From contig JAKZAP010000013.1 of NCBI GenBank assembly GCA_023053575.1, positions 21,507,070 to 21,571,069 on the forward strand: 64,000 nucleotides of DNA, in the 5' to 3' direction. This DNA comes from Branchinecta lynchi (taxonomy: Eukaryota; Arthropoda; Branchiopoda; Anostraca; Branchinectidae). Of the stretch, positions 42,831 to 53,186 are shown piece after piece. Within the stretch, counting starts at the first letter, position 1, and every line of letters starts with the position of its first letter. A program made the position numbers and the translations under genes. Under the pieces are notes generated by a model. The model was not told the DNA's origin, made no database searches, and saw only the letters and a list, made by a program, of their open reading frames with translations.

Positions 42831-43229
42831 CCTGAAAACGCGATAAAATTGTGTTACTTCGTTTTTGCGCTATCCACAGATAATCTAATTCATCGAATGA
42901 ACTTTTTCTTTCGGATTTGTGGTACCACTATGTGCTTGTTCCTCTATTCCTGAAGTATTCAGCAAATCCAAGGGCAAGCCATTGCCGAAATATAAGAAAC
43001 ACAACATCACTTTTCATCACTTTCCTACTTTCTCCATCCGTTACTTTTCCGAGCTTAGCGTCCGTAACACATGGACATGCAGGCTTCTTCTAAAATTCAA
43101 ATTCTCCGCTTTTGGATAAATTTTGGGTTTTCTTGCAAGCAGCGCACATTCTGAGCGTTATTACTAGAGTTATTACTAAAAAAATAAGCTGTATTTTCAG
43201 ATAAACTTTGAAAAGAAAGCGGCACTCAA

Positions 43230-43352
43230 CTACACACTACACTGCACACGGATCCCCCATTCCTGATCCATTGGAAAAAGAAAATAGGCATGGAATTTAT
43301 GGTCACTGGACCATAAATGGTCGGTATTCGTCAGAGACTTTTTATACAACAG
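43230..43352 (+). repeat. Family E repeat, copy 2, left part
   Basis: ACACGGATCCCCCATTCCTG ... GGTCACTGGACCATAAATGG ... AGAGACTTTTTATA, then broken by the minus-strand LINE tail. It resumes at 43594 (TATATGCAGCGAGGGTCGCT). Confidence 0.6.
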
Positions 43353-43590
43353 AATATAATAGAATTTATTGCACAAAAAGCCTGAGGCCATGGCAAAAAT
43401 GGTTACAAAAAAAAGAGAATACGAACGAAATAGTAGAACTAAACCAAAGGAAATTATCTCTGTGGTCTAAAGCTACCTTTAGGAACCTTACCAGCCTCTT
43501 CAAATCTTGAAAACACTTCCTCCCAATAACGTTCACCATCCATACTTCATCATTTATTGTAATTACATTCCCAAAAATCTCAACCCGCAG
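43353..43590 (-). pseudogene. LINE L-delta 3' end inserted in family E
   Basis: Inverse of 27267-27577: ATAATAGAATTTATTGCACA, AAAGCCTGAGGCCATGGCAA at the tail end and GTAAGGTTCCTAAAGG-like sequence within the ORF tail. Coding remnant on the minus strand. It splits the family E string TTTTTATA|TATGCAGCG, so it inserted after that repeat. Confidence 0.68.
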
Positions 43591-43593
43591 GTC

Positions 43594-43815
43594 ATCTATA
43601 TGCAGCGAGGGTCGCTCAGGGACCTTACAAGCTTATCCCTGACTGCATTAGCCTTAAAAAGCAAGTGACGCAATATTAATGACCTTAGGACACGGGTCCC
43701 CGGATCATGACCCATTGCGGAAAGAGGACAGGTCTCGAATTTATGGTTGCTGGAAAAACAAAGAACGTTTTTGGCTTGACGGCGAACGTGGAAAAGTTTC
43801 CGGACGAGGAACATA
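43594..43815 (+). repeat. Family E repeat, copy 2, right part (and partial copy 3)
   Basis: Continues family E after the LINE. A further ACACGGGTCCCCGGATCATG...ATTTATGGTTGCTGG block near 43690-43760 repeats the family's first half. Confidence 0.5.
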
Positions 43816-43901
43816 ATGAGGACCGGTGGGTTGGTAACACAATGTAAAGGGTAGGAAAATATTTCCTAATCTAATGCAAAATAGTACGTAACATAAATTT
43901 T

Positions 43902-44845
43902 AAACGCGATTATCTCGAAACTAGCAAAAAGTGCTCAGCTGTTCAACTGTTGATCCATTTCTGGAGAATGTGTAACTTATAACATGTGTAATAACGCTAT
44001 CAGAGCTTGGCTTTCTATGCAGTTTAACATATTTGAAATATTTCCCAGATCATTCCAGGTGTTTTGAACATTGTGTTTTTTCATCATCTCGTCACGAAAC
44101 CTACAAACCCAAAGCCGGCGGTATTGGGGGCCCTTAAAAAAATAAAATACAATATTACTTTAAATAATATTTTATATATATTTCTTTAATGTATATATTT
44201 ATTTTATTATATTATATAACATTTTTTTTTAATAACCTCAGCAACGGCCAATAAATTTAAGAACAAAAAAATATCAGCACACTCTGAAAATACTACTAAA
44301 GCATGGCGAAAACTGCAACTTCAACGACATTAAAATTGGGAGCGTCAGCCTCAGAAATTTAAAATTTAAATTTTAAACGCGATTATCTCGAAACTAGCAA
44401 AAAGTGACTTGTCACCTTTGTGCGCTCAGCTGTTCAACTGTTGATACATTTCTGGAGAATGTGTAACTTATAACATGTGTAATAACGCTATCAGAGCTTG
44501 GCTTTCTATGCAGTTTAACATATTTGAAATATTTCCCAGATCATTCAAGGTGTTTTAAACATTGTGTTTTTCATCATCTCGTCACGAGGCCTACAAACCC
44601 AAAGCCAGCGGTATTGGGGGCCCTTAAAAAAATAAAAATAACAATATTATTATAAATAATATTTTAGATATATTTCTTTAATGTATATAATTTATTTTAT
44701 TATATTATATAACATTTTTTTACTGACCTCAGCAACGGCCAATAAATTTAAAAACAAAAAAATATCAGCACACTCAGAAAATAATACTAAAGCAAGGCAA
44801 AAACTGCAACTTCAACGACATTAAAATTGGGGGCGTCAGCCTCAG
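43902..44845 (+). repeat. Tandem duplication, two units of ~475 bp
   Basis: TTTTAAACGCGATTATCTCG starts both units (43900 and 44371). They stay collinear through GTTCAACTGTTGAT, CCCAGATCATTC and AGCAACGGCCAATAAATTTA to AAATTGGGAGCGTCAGCCTC / AAATTGGGGGCGTCAGCCTC. Very AT-rich in the middle (TATATATTTATTTTATTATA). No coding frame. Confidence 0.9.
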
Positions 44846-45029
44846 GCCAACCATCAACGGCTTCGGAGATTCAAGAATGATTTATGTTATTTGATACCAG
44901 ATTATCTCTATTAGGAGCGAATCAAGTTTCTCCTTTGTCTTTTTTTTTTAATTTTACTTCGTTGTGCCGTAGGCTTTGAAGGGTCATATAGGAATAAATC
45001 AAGCTTCCAACCCCTCCGTTACAATTTCT

Positions 45030-45332
45030 CTCAAACCCCTAACATTCGCCAGATTCGGGCTGCCCACGTAGAAAATTCCTATGCAAATATCGCTCTTCTT
45101 TGCAAAGTCAATTTAGCTGATGTTCTTGTCGCTTGACAAATATCCCCCTAAATCTCCGTAGCCTAAAATCAGTCAAAGCCGGGACCATGTTTCAAATTTT
45201 CTCCTCAGTGCCAATTTCCCCTAATCGTATTGATGGTCCTGCTGGGGGGAGGTCATTATTTTCAAACTTCCTTGTCGAGCAGGAGAGCGCTCTCGAGAAA
45301 TTCGAGATAGATGTAGTATGCAGTTTTGCTTA
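45030..45332 (+). pseudogene. LINE endonuclease-domain fragment (decayed)
   Basis: One frame reads NIRQIRAAHVENSYANIALL then CKVNLADVLVA, resembling the start of the APE-type endonuclease of non-LTR ORF2 (NxRSLxxK...xxPDVIxxTETW). After a frame change, NRIDGPAGGRSLFSNFLVEQ resembles its R-x-D-R-x2-GGG block. Frameshifted, with no catalytic residues confidently placed. Confidence 0.4.
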
Positions 45333-45581
45333 GCGACCTTCACTGTAAAAAGACATAAAACATTCAAAAATGGACAATAGACTAACCTGGACATTGATAG
45401 AATATTCGACGTATGCTATTAATAATCTTCCAAGAAATAAGAGCGAATGAGTCCGCAAGAGAAATACAGTGGAGCTGAAGAACGAGTTGCGTAGGAAAAG
45501 TGACGTATCCAAACAGTCAAAAGAGAAAAATAGAGTATCCTGCAAAAATCTTCATTTCTGCTTTCAATAATTTTCCAAAGC

Positions 45582-45962
45582 TTAAAGGACCCCTCACACT
45601 ATTTACTCTTCAACTTTCAGTATTTTAATATATTTGATTACTTTAAAACTAGAATGTACTTTCAACAAATAACCGACGGTTTGGGCTGTTTTAAGCCTTT
45701 TCCAAGACCCAGTTGACTTATAGCGGAAACACGGAACAATTTACATAAACGGGTTTTTCTGATGGAAAAACTTCTCGCAGACAACTGTCGACAGCGTGAT
45801 ACACATCGAACGTAGCAAAACACGGCAAGTGAGAAAATCATCGTGCTTTTGTTATAGGGGTTAGAATGTACCGTACGAAACTAGGGTCTCCGTGTTTATA
45901 AATATATCCAGTTTTTATGGAAGTGGGTTGCGCTAGTATTACAGGTAAGAAAGGTCCTTTAA
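45582..45962 (+). mobile_element. Family D1 MITE, intact (copy 4)
   Basis: TTAAAGGACCCCTCACAC to GTAAGAAAGGTCCTTTAA; 381 bp, closest to copies 3 and 5. Perfect 10-bp terminal inverses including TTAA. Confidence 0.82.
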
Positions 45963-46185
45963 AAAGAAGCCAGCATGAGAAATTCGAGCAGCTCTTAGTT
46001 TCTCTTAGTGATCTTCACGGACATGATCAAAGGCTTGAATGGGATCCCGAAGAGGAATATTGTTTGTTGATCTTTCGAATTCAGACAATGGAGTCTTTCA
46101 GATCTTCGGTCCATACCTATACCAATCCCGTAAACATGTTATACCATCTTAACCAGAGGCGCCACCAGCCAAATGTTTTTTTTTT

Positions 46186-46200
46186 GGGGGGGGGGGGGGG
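46186..46200 (+). repeat. Poly-G run after CAGAGGCGCCACCAG
   Basis: AACCAGAGGCGCCACCAGCC then T10G15. This resembles the left end of a hAT-like MITE, but I find no matching right end. Confidence 0.35.
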
Positions 46201-46571
46201 CAAGGTATTTACCGACTGGCTGGTAGTTTTGACCGACCATTTTTTGCAGAAAAAAAGACGGTTTGACGAAAAAAGTGCCCAGCTCTAGTTCTATGAGTAC
46301 CGAGCAATATTAGAAAGTCTGCAACAACCAACTTTATAAAGCTTTGGAAAGAAAGAGCTACGAGGGAAGTTACCATTTGAGCAAAAAGGTCAGTACTTCG
46401 TCATTGTCCTCTGAAGATGCTGCATGAAAATCTGTGCGAAACCAGGTCAACTACGCTGACACTCTTCACATAAATCAATAATCGCTGGATCTACCAAAAC
46501 AGCAATATTGTGAAGTCGGGGAGCATCAAATTTATAAAGCTCTAGAAAAAAAAGATCATCTAAAAAATGGT

Positions 46572-46691
46572 AAAAAACGGTACGTCGACTACCACGATGC
46601 ATCTACCCGACATAATCTTTTTCGATCGTGTTAAAAACGGTACGTCGACTACCACGATGCATCTACCCGACATAATCTTTTTCGATCGTGT
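46572..46691 (+). repeat. Perfect 60-bp tandem duplication
   Basis: The two successive 60-bp stretches from 46572 and 46632 are identical (AAAAACGGTACGTCGACTAC... to TTTTTCGATCGTG). It lies inside copy 2 of duplicate S, whose first copy (41735) has only one unit. Confidence 0.92.
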
Positions 46692-47150
46692 GTTCATGCA
46701 CACATATATTAATATTTTGCCCACTTGCAGAGGAGCGGAGTAAGTAGGGAAATATATATAGCTACAGAGGTGTCAGAAGTTTATTTTACTCATACAATGA
46801 ACGAATAGATGAACAAATTTGCTGCCAAAAATACCCAAAGATTTCAAAATAAATACCAAAATAAACACCAATAGGCCGACCTCAATTGTAGTAGGCCTAC
46901 TTTAATAAAGGAGGTATTTCTATACTCCATCGCAAACCTCGATAAACACTCTCGCGAGGTAATACTAGTGGTTTGGTTAAGATCTTAATTTTCAATTGAC
47001 CAATTGAGACATAAGGGTAATATGGGCTATGCGACAGGTCGACCATGGCCCGATTTTCTCGTGCCGCCAGGTTGGCGGCAGTCTAGGGTTCGGTTTTCCT
47101 CAGACCCGTAACTTCTAAAAAGCAGTATTCTCGCTCAGAACCTTGCACGT
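46692..47150 (+). repeat. Dispersed duplicate S, copy 2
   Basis: Continues collinearly with 41790-42060 (CCACTTGCAGAGGAGCGGAG, CATACAATGAACGAATAGATG, TTGAGACATAAGGGTAAT, AGCAGTATTCTCGCTCAGAA). It has an extra ~65 bp after GGGTAAT and ~150 bp around 46870-46990. Confidence 0.6.
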
Positions 47151-47326
47151 TCATCCCATTTGATCAAATCAGTACTTCGCCACTGTCTTAGAAATCAAGT
47201 CAACTAAGGGGACGATCTCCACGTAAATCTAAATACCAGGATCTAGGTCATGTTTTGTATCTGTACCGAGTTTAGTTTTTTAGTTTTTTTAGTTTATTCG
47301 AAAGTCCAGGGCAACCAAACTGCGTA

Positions 47327-47465
47327 AAGCCCCTTTCACATTGACGCGTCTGACAAACCTCATGCGTTGCGTTTTATTTGTCTGCGTAAGATATGCGTCG
47401 TGTCGACGCAGAGGTTGCGTCGCTTAGTATGAAATGCTCAACGCGTTACTGTAAAAGCTGCTCTG
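47327..47465 (+). mobile_element. Family M MITE, ~139 bp
   Basis: Left TAAAGCCCCTTTCACATTGA then CGCGTC; the inverted right end reads AGCAGCTTTTACAGTAACGC. CG-rich interior with GTCGTGTCGACGCAG. Imperfect inverted termini define both ends. Confidence 0.6.
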
Positions 47466-48092
47466 GGAGTGGTTACAATCTTATATGTCGTATCGAAGTA
47501 CGTGCGAAGCAAACCCAGGTCATCTCCGTGGACGATCTTCGTGGAAGTCCACAAAACAGGGATCGCGGTCGCTTTCCCTATCCGGACCAAGCAATATTAT
47601 AAAGTCTGCGACAACCACAGTTTTAAAGCTTAAGAAAGAAAATGTTCTGGGGGCGGTAACCATTTGAGCAAAAGGTCAGTACGCTATTTCGTCACTGTCC
47701 AACGGAAACATTTCTCAAACTGTCTCAATCGCAGTAACGAATAATAATAGAAAGTCCCCATTGGGTGACCATGAGAAAGGTTGCTGTCGGAAAATTAGAA
47801 AGTCAGATTAGGAACTGGAAAGGAAAGATAAAAATAAGTTGCGACAAAATCACGACGTAATCACTCATTTTCCTAAAAACCGAAGGGTACAATAAGAAGA
47901 TTAACTAGAGGAAACGTAGGGAGAGCTGACGAAGCACTTTCACAATGCCTGCACAAGTACGATCTGAAGGGAGGATACATTTCAGATAGACAGCTAGGGA
48001 GAGTTTTAGATCAAATATTACAAAAAAAAGAGAATAAAAGTTGGAATCCGGACAACATGCTATCATCAGCGATATTTCGGCCCTTCTTGGCA
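47466..48092. other. No recognisable gene
   Basis: Apart from a family F-like GATATTTCGGCCCTTCTTGG at 48071-48090, nothing recognised. Confidence 0.35.
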
Positions 48093-48093
48093 A

Positions 48094-48288
48094 GGTCCCA
48101 TGGTCGTCGGATCGGGAAAGTGACTACTTCCAATTTATTTGGTCGGGTCCCTAATATGCCCGCCAAGTTTCATCGTCCTAGCACATCTGGAAGTACCCTA
48201 ACTCGCAAACAACGGACTGACCGACCGACCGAGAGACCGAAGGAAAAGTGATACACGTCACTTGGCCGGATAGCAAGTGCCATAAAAA
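48094..48288 (-). mobile_element. Family B element, copy 5 (short)
   Basis: The terminal hairpin is imperfect (GTCACTTGGCCGGATAGCAAGTGCC at 48258-48282). It is followed on the minus strand by the CGGTCGGTCGGTC tract, GATGAAACTTGGCGGG and a single truncated core. Confidence 0.65.
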
Positions 48289-48614
48289 CACTCGATGTGT
48301 TTTTGGATTTTGCGTATCGAGAGTTGGCGGGAACAAATTTAGAGACAAATCCAAACCAATAAAGTGAGGTTTTGTAAAGCGGAAAAAAATAAGGTCCTGA
48401 TCAGTAGGCTACAGAACGGTTATGGCGTAAGTCTAATTTCAATTTACTGAGATTTTATTTTTGCTTCCAGACGTTTTTAAATACTGCAAAAAGGATTAAA
48501 CCGTGTTTCCGCGAGCTCAATTCGTGAGTCGACTGTTCTGTTTCCATGGCGATCAATTAAAAAATTTCGGGGACACGGATGTGCTCCTGAATAATGACAA
48601 TAACTGATTAATTG

Positions 48615-48851
48615 CTAGCTTTCAAATAAGTTGAAATAGTTTATGGACATCGGGATAGTTTGAATATCGTCACTTGCGGTACCTCCCGGGAAACCGTTAA
48701 AGGAACCGTCGTACCTGTATTGTCCCACGTCCCGAATCATCCCATCCATTCCGTTTCCAAGATTTTCAAACGACAAATGTTTTTTATATCTAGGCGTGTT
48801 TAACACTTTCAAATTAGGACTTTTGGCTTTTAATGCTTCCAAGGAGCTCAT
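48615..48851 (-). CDS. Candidate exon or short gene, unknown protein
   Basis: A 78-codon minus-strand frame beginning MSSLEALKAKSPNLKVLNTP and ending in TAG. Composition is balanced (G, D, N and Y rich near GQYRYDGSFNGFPGG), unlike repeat-derived frames nearby. An in-frame TGA two codons before the ATG suggests a true start, or that the exon begins just inside. A possible internal donor CAATACAG|GTACGACGG would end coding earlier. No signal peptide or known domain seen. Lies 70 bp from family A copy 5. Confidence 0.35.
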   Translation of the reverse strand: MSSLEALKAKSPNLKVLNTPRYKKHLSFENLGNGMDGMIRDVGQYRYDGSFNGFPGGTASDDIQTIPMSINYFNLFES

Positions 48852-48921
48852 TCGTCAGAATAACCGGTTGCGCAGGTTTTTACCGTTACGGGTTCCAGCG
48901 TGGCTAAAATAGCCAGGACCG

Positions 48922-49770
48922 GTTTTGGGATCCCAAAACTTAACTGGAGGTATACTTACGACATCGCAAAAGTTGTCCGTCTGTGAGAACGATATCTCTT
49001 GAAGGGAATGGGATATTGTGATGAAACTTGGTGTGAGAATTCTTTGGATAAAGGGTAAGATCAAGGTCGTAGATGGGCTCTGTAGTCGATTATGTGTAAG
49101 ACATGCTGAACAGGATGTTGAAAATCATTTTCTCGCCGTACACGTAGTTCGTTCGGAATCCGGCAAAAATCAGAGAGTTGGTTAAAAGTAAAAGTTTAAT
49201 TTGAAGTTCATTATATATTCGATTTAGGGGTAAGAAGACATGCTGAACACTTATGGGAAAACCATTTTCTACCCTGACAACTAGTTTGCCCGGAATCCGG
49301 CCAAAACCAGAAAATTTGTTTGAAGCAAAAGTTTTATTTGAAGTTGATTAGATGACATACTCAGGAGTAAGACGAGACGCTAAGTCTGTATATGACAATC
49401 AATTTTTAACTGGATCTATAATTCGTCCGGAATCCGGTTGTAACCACAATTTTTGTTTAGTAGTTAAAGTTTTATCTGAAGTTGATGAGAGGTTTTGCAT
49501 AGAGATAAGGATATACGCTGAATTCGTTTCTGAATTTTTTTTTTCTGGACAATTAGTCCGCTTGGAATTCGACCGAAACGAAAATTTGGCAGAATTAAAG
49601 CAGGAAGTTTCGGTCGGTATCGTCAAAATAGATACGGCTTATAGATGTAGGCTATATCTGAACTTGTTTATCACTCATGATTAGCCTGGCGAAGACTGGT
49701 TCTGGCAAAGACAAGACGCAATTGTCTGGATGAAATATTAGATTTTTGGGATCCCATTGAAACCTTTTGT
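48922..49770 (+). mobile_element. Family A element, copy 5
   Basis: GGTTTTGGGATCCCAAAACT, GACATCGCAAAAGTTGTCCG, a truncated (GTCC)n, GTGATGAAACTTGGTGTGAG, then four core repeats, ending GATTTTTGGGATCCCATTGA. More diverged than copies 2 and 3. The 110-codon frame at 49352-49684 is a chance frame across the cores. Confidence 0.72.
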
Positions 49771-50610
49771 TTTGTTATTTTCTGAAAACACGGAACAGTT
49801 TTAAATGGGTCTGGTAGGCAAGAATATTGGAGCATAAATTGTGTCTTCTTTGACTCTTATATACTCCAATCTCTAAGAAAGCATACTCATGGAAAGTCCT
49901 ACGAGAGTCGGAAGATGAAGAAAAGATTAATTAACTGGCTAAGAAAAGATTAACTGACTAAAAGATTAATTAACTGACATCATGGGATAAAGCAATTTTT
50001 TTTATGTAAAAAAAAAAATATGGTGTGGTCCAATAACGAGAATTTACTGCAAAGCTGTATATAATAACGACTATTTTTTAATGCTTTTACATGCCCAACC
50101 CGGCAACATTGCTTCCATATAAACAATAATAGTGCGGTTACAATAGAAGTGTGGTCGTTAATCAACCCTTGTGCTTCGTGTGATCAAAGTCAGAAGTGAT
50201 GAAAGACCGTAATTCCAGGATCCTGTGCTCTTCTTCACATCACGGGTGGTCGGTAACACCACGCTTCTACTTTCTAAATCAAGCCTCCCACCTTCCCGAG
50301 AAATAATTCCAATAAAGATCTTGCCGGTTGCATTCAGACCTGACACAGCTTGTCGCCCAAGTCTATTGTGTCTAGGCAAGAAGTGTCCTAAGGAAAACAA
50401 TATAATCCCCGAAATGGAACAACAGAACACCATTCAGAGACCAAAAGAACAGCCCAAGACGGGAAATCCTGATTGGCAATGAGCCAGAAATGTGACAGGA
50501 CCAGCCAAGAGGACGGGTGTTGTCCTCGGTCCCAATTTGTCGGCCCAGATTCTATCGAGAAACGGACCCTTGATCCCGGACTACTGAGATCTACTTTTGG
50601 TGAGCGTTAT
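49771..50610. other. Unassigned; one open frame
   Basis: A plus frame at 50225-50482 (SLPPSREIIPIKILPVAFRP; LCLGKKCPKENNIIPEMEQQ) is moderately protein-like and ends in TGA. I cannot assign it a family or splice borders. The rest shows nothing. Confidence 0.25.
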
Positions 50611-50740
50611 TAATAATAATAATCATAATAATTTATTTGTGACGGAGTATATAAACAAAAAGAGGAAAAAGTAATGGACAGGAAAACAGAACACCATAAA
50701 AAAGCAACATGAAACTTATTTCTAATAAATTAACCTAATA
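50611..50740 (-). pseudogene. LINE 3' UTR with (TTA)n tail
   Basis: Read on the minus strand the sequence ends in (TTA)n after CCGTCACAAATAAATTATTA. The body is only ~130 bp and has no coding remnant. Confidence 0.4.
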
Positions 50741-51080
50741 ATGACCCCCACTCCAACAACAACAACGACAACAAAACCCGAACTAGAACAGAAAACCCTT
50801 CCAAGGGTGGTTTCAAGGATTTTTCTGACAACTTACGAAAAAGTTTGTCGCAGCATCAAGAGGATCCGGCAAGTTGTAATTGAGGACGAGGGGGCAATTG
50901 AGACGTGGGGGGGGGGGGACTCGCCACGCTCGTCTGATAGTTTGAGTCATAGATAGAATTCGCATTTATTGAAATGACCTCGGATCCGTGGCTGCTCAGG
51001 TTCCACTGCCCACAGTACAGTGAAAGCTTACGTTTTTCTTTCGCTCTCTTCTTTTCGAATATAAGGTTTTTCCATTCAGG

Positions 51081-51216
51081 GCAAACAAAATAGAAAAACG
51101 AAATTTTCGGTTTTTTTTCTTGATCAGCTAGTTGCAGCTCTAAGAGGACGGTTGGCTGGAGGTGCAACCTTAGAGGGGTCACAAAAAACGGAAATCGCAT
51201 TTTCTATTTTGTTTGC
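51081..51216. mobile_element. 136-bp fold-back MITE, family P
   Basis: GCAAACAAAATAGAAAA at the left and TTTTCTATTTTGTTTGC at the right are perfect inverses (17 bp), extended by CGAAATTTTCGGTTTTTT and its imperfect inverse. A fragment lies at 18484-18545. Confidence 0.75.
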
Positions 51217-51449
51217 TTTTCGAACCGCACAACATCCACATAACTATGGACTGCATCTCATCTGAACTAATACGGAAAAGTTTGCTTAAAAGAACAGAAA
51301 ACTGGACACAAACTTGACTCGGGGAGCTAGCTGACATATCAAGAATGTACCCTGAGTCAATATTGAGAGTAAGAAAAATTCTCGTTACGACCATTGCAGT
51401 TTCCGGGCAGTTTCCGAGAATTCGACTTTTGAGTTAGTAGAAAATAAAA

Positions 51450-51540
51450 GCAAAAAGTTTGTGTGCCGGGAGTAGGAATCGAACACACGACCTCTTGACT
51501 ACTACCCCGATACTATGGCCGAAACACGGCCAAAGGCGAA
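51450..51540 (-). ncRNA. Probable tRNA-derived SINE head (minus)
   Basis: On the minus strand, GGTCGTGTGTTCGATTCC matches a tRNA T-arm/B-box, preceded by ATCGGGGTAGTAGTCAAGAG in the D-arm/anticodon region and followed by a TACTCCCGGCAC acceptor-like end. The T-stem does not pair well, so it is not a functional tRNA. Tail not identified. Confidence 0.4.
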
Positions 51541-51879
51541 CTTTTACAGTGCATAAGTGTATAATTACAGTGCATAAGGGGCAAGGGCCTGCCAGCTAGC
51601 TTTCGGTATACTAAGGAGGGGGTTCGAGATAACAAAAAAGGGGGGTCCAGTCAACAATAAGTCCCTGTATCTTTATCTAAGCCCCCAGGTCAGTTTGATG
51701 GCCGAAAGTTGCGTAGTCATTTTCTGTGCCTTTAAGGCCTGTCCACGAGACTGGAGGAATACCGTCGACCGATTTTCGGGATGTCGGTTGGAAGTCGAGG
51801 AATCAGGAAACCCACCAAGAAAGGCGACTTTCCATCGGGTGGACAAGCCAACTCAGCAATATGACTAGTTCTAATTGCT

Positions 51880-52549
51880 GTGTCCTTTTACCCCAACTTC
51901 AGATTCTCTAGCATCTCCAAAAGTCACCTCATGAGGATTAACTTCACTAAACAAGAATTACAAACAGTCGAGTCGGAATCGTTGATGAAAACTCAAAATT
52001 CCGTAAAAATTCTTGTCATCATTCTGGATGATAGCCTCCAATGGAAAAGTGAAGTGAAAAAATAGTGAAAAATAGCTGTGCTACCCTACCCCCCTGAGGA
52101 TGCCAAAATCGAACAACTGCAGAAGATAATACTTGGTCTCAATTACACATCTTACAACGAAAGCCTTCAAATCCTCGAGATCGAAAAACTGCCTGAAAGA
52201 AGACATAATCTTCTCATGCGTTTTCGCCACCAAATTTCGAATTCCCAACACCACAGGACCATCCTTCCGGACTCGCTACGTCCTCTCATGGACCCAACAC
52301 GCGAAGCAAGTACGACCCGAAACCCAAGCTTGTTCCCCCGCCTACGAAATCTTCAGAAAGATACCTAAATTCATTCGTTCCGTATTTTACTAAACATTTT
52401 AACTGTTCATGATTCATGTTCGTTTCTTATTTATTGTGTGTTAGTTTGTGTTGTATTTGTATTGTTATTGAGTGTTTATTTTTCCAATTCACGCCCGTGT
52501 TAGCCTAGTGCTATTAGGGTTGAAAATAAAATTGATTGATTGATTGATC
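51880..52549 (+). pseudogene. LINE RT fragment with (TGAT)n tail
   Basis: NSVKILVIILDDSLQWKSEV (52000-52060) matches the RT motif [FY]LGI.LDx.L.W..H[IV] of non-LTR ORF2. A second frame, after a shift, gives YNESLQILEIEKLPERRHNL then RFRHQI, matching the conserved LxxLR..LL..F segment. Stops and shifts separate them. The 3' end at 52530 is ATTGATTGATTGATT, as in 15740. Confidence 0.65.
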
Positions 52550-52822
52550 TTCGGAGGCGCTAAAAGGTTTTCGTCGGATTCCAAAATCCTTTTCTAACGG
52601 GCGGTGCACATCGCGAAAACTATGGAAATCCAATTCCTAGCTTTGCTTTCCACGTTCCCGTTGCATTGATCGCAAAAACACCTGGGAAGCTGAAATTTCA
52701 CCGCCAGGAAGATGAGGAATTCCAAACTTTTATAATAAATACAGTTCAATGGATATTCCTCTGGTTCTCAGATGTTTCAACGAAGTCATCCTTTATGACA
52801 CTTGTCGTAATTTTTCCAGTCG

Positions 52823-53186
52823 TTAAAGGACCTGTCTTACCTATAATACTAAGGCAACATAATTACTCCATCTATTTTTAAACCCGGAAACCCCAATTTC
52901 GTACAGCACATTCTAACCCCTCTAACAAAACTTCGCTTATTTCTCACTTGCCGTGTTTTGCTACCTTCGATGTGTATCATGATGTCAACGGTTGTCTGCG
53001 AGAAGTTTTCCATCAGAAAAACCGGTTATGTAAATTGTTTCCATGTTTTTGCTATAAGTCAACGGGTCTGTGAAAAGTCTCAAAACAGCAAAAAATGTGG
53101 TTTATTTATTGAAAGCACACCTAGTTTAAAGTATTCAAATATTTAAATACTGTAATTTGAAGAGTAATTAGTGGAAAAACCATTAA
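52823..53186 (-). mobile_element. Family D1 MITE inserted in a LINE (copy 5)
   Basis: On the plus strand, TTAAAGGACCTGTCTTACCT to GGAAAAACCATTAAAG, i.e. the inverse of 45582-45962; TTAA at 52823-52826 and 53183-53186. The outer terminus at 53186 is degenerate. The next base starts the open LINE frame. Confidence 0.72.

Noticed and set aside
45917..46288. 123-codon open frame, plus strand
   Set aside because: It begins inside a D1 MITE and ends through a poly-G run; no motif recognised.
49352..49684. 110-codon open frame, plus strand
   Set aside because: It runs across several family A core repeats; the translation follows the DNA repeat and has no independent support.
50856..51200. 114-codon minus frame
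   Set aside because: Overlaps the fold-back MITE P and a G run; the proline run comes from the poly-G.
51450..51540. Functional tRNA gene on the minus strand
   Set aside because: B-box-like sequence is good but the T-stem and acceptor do not pair; better read as a SINE head.
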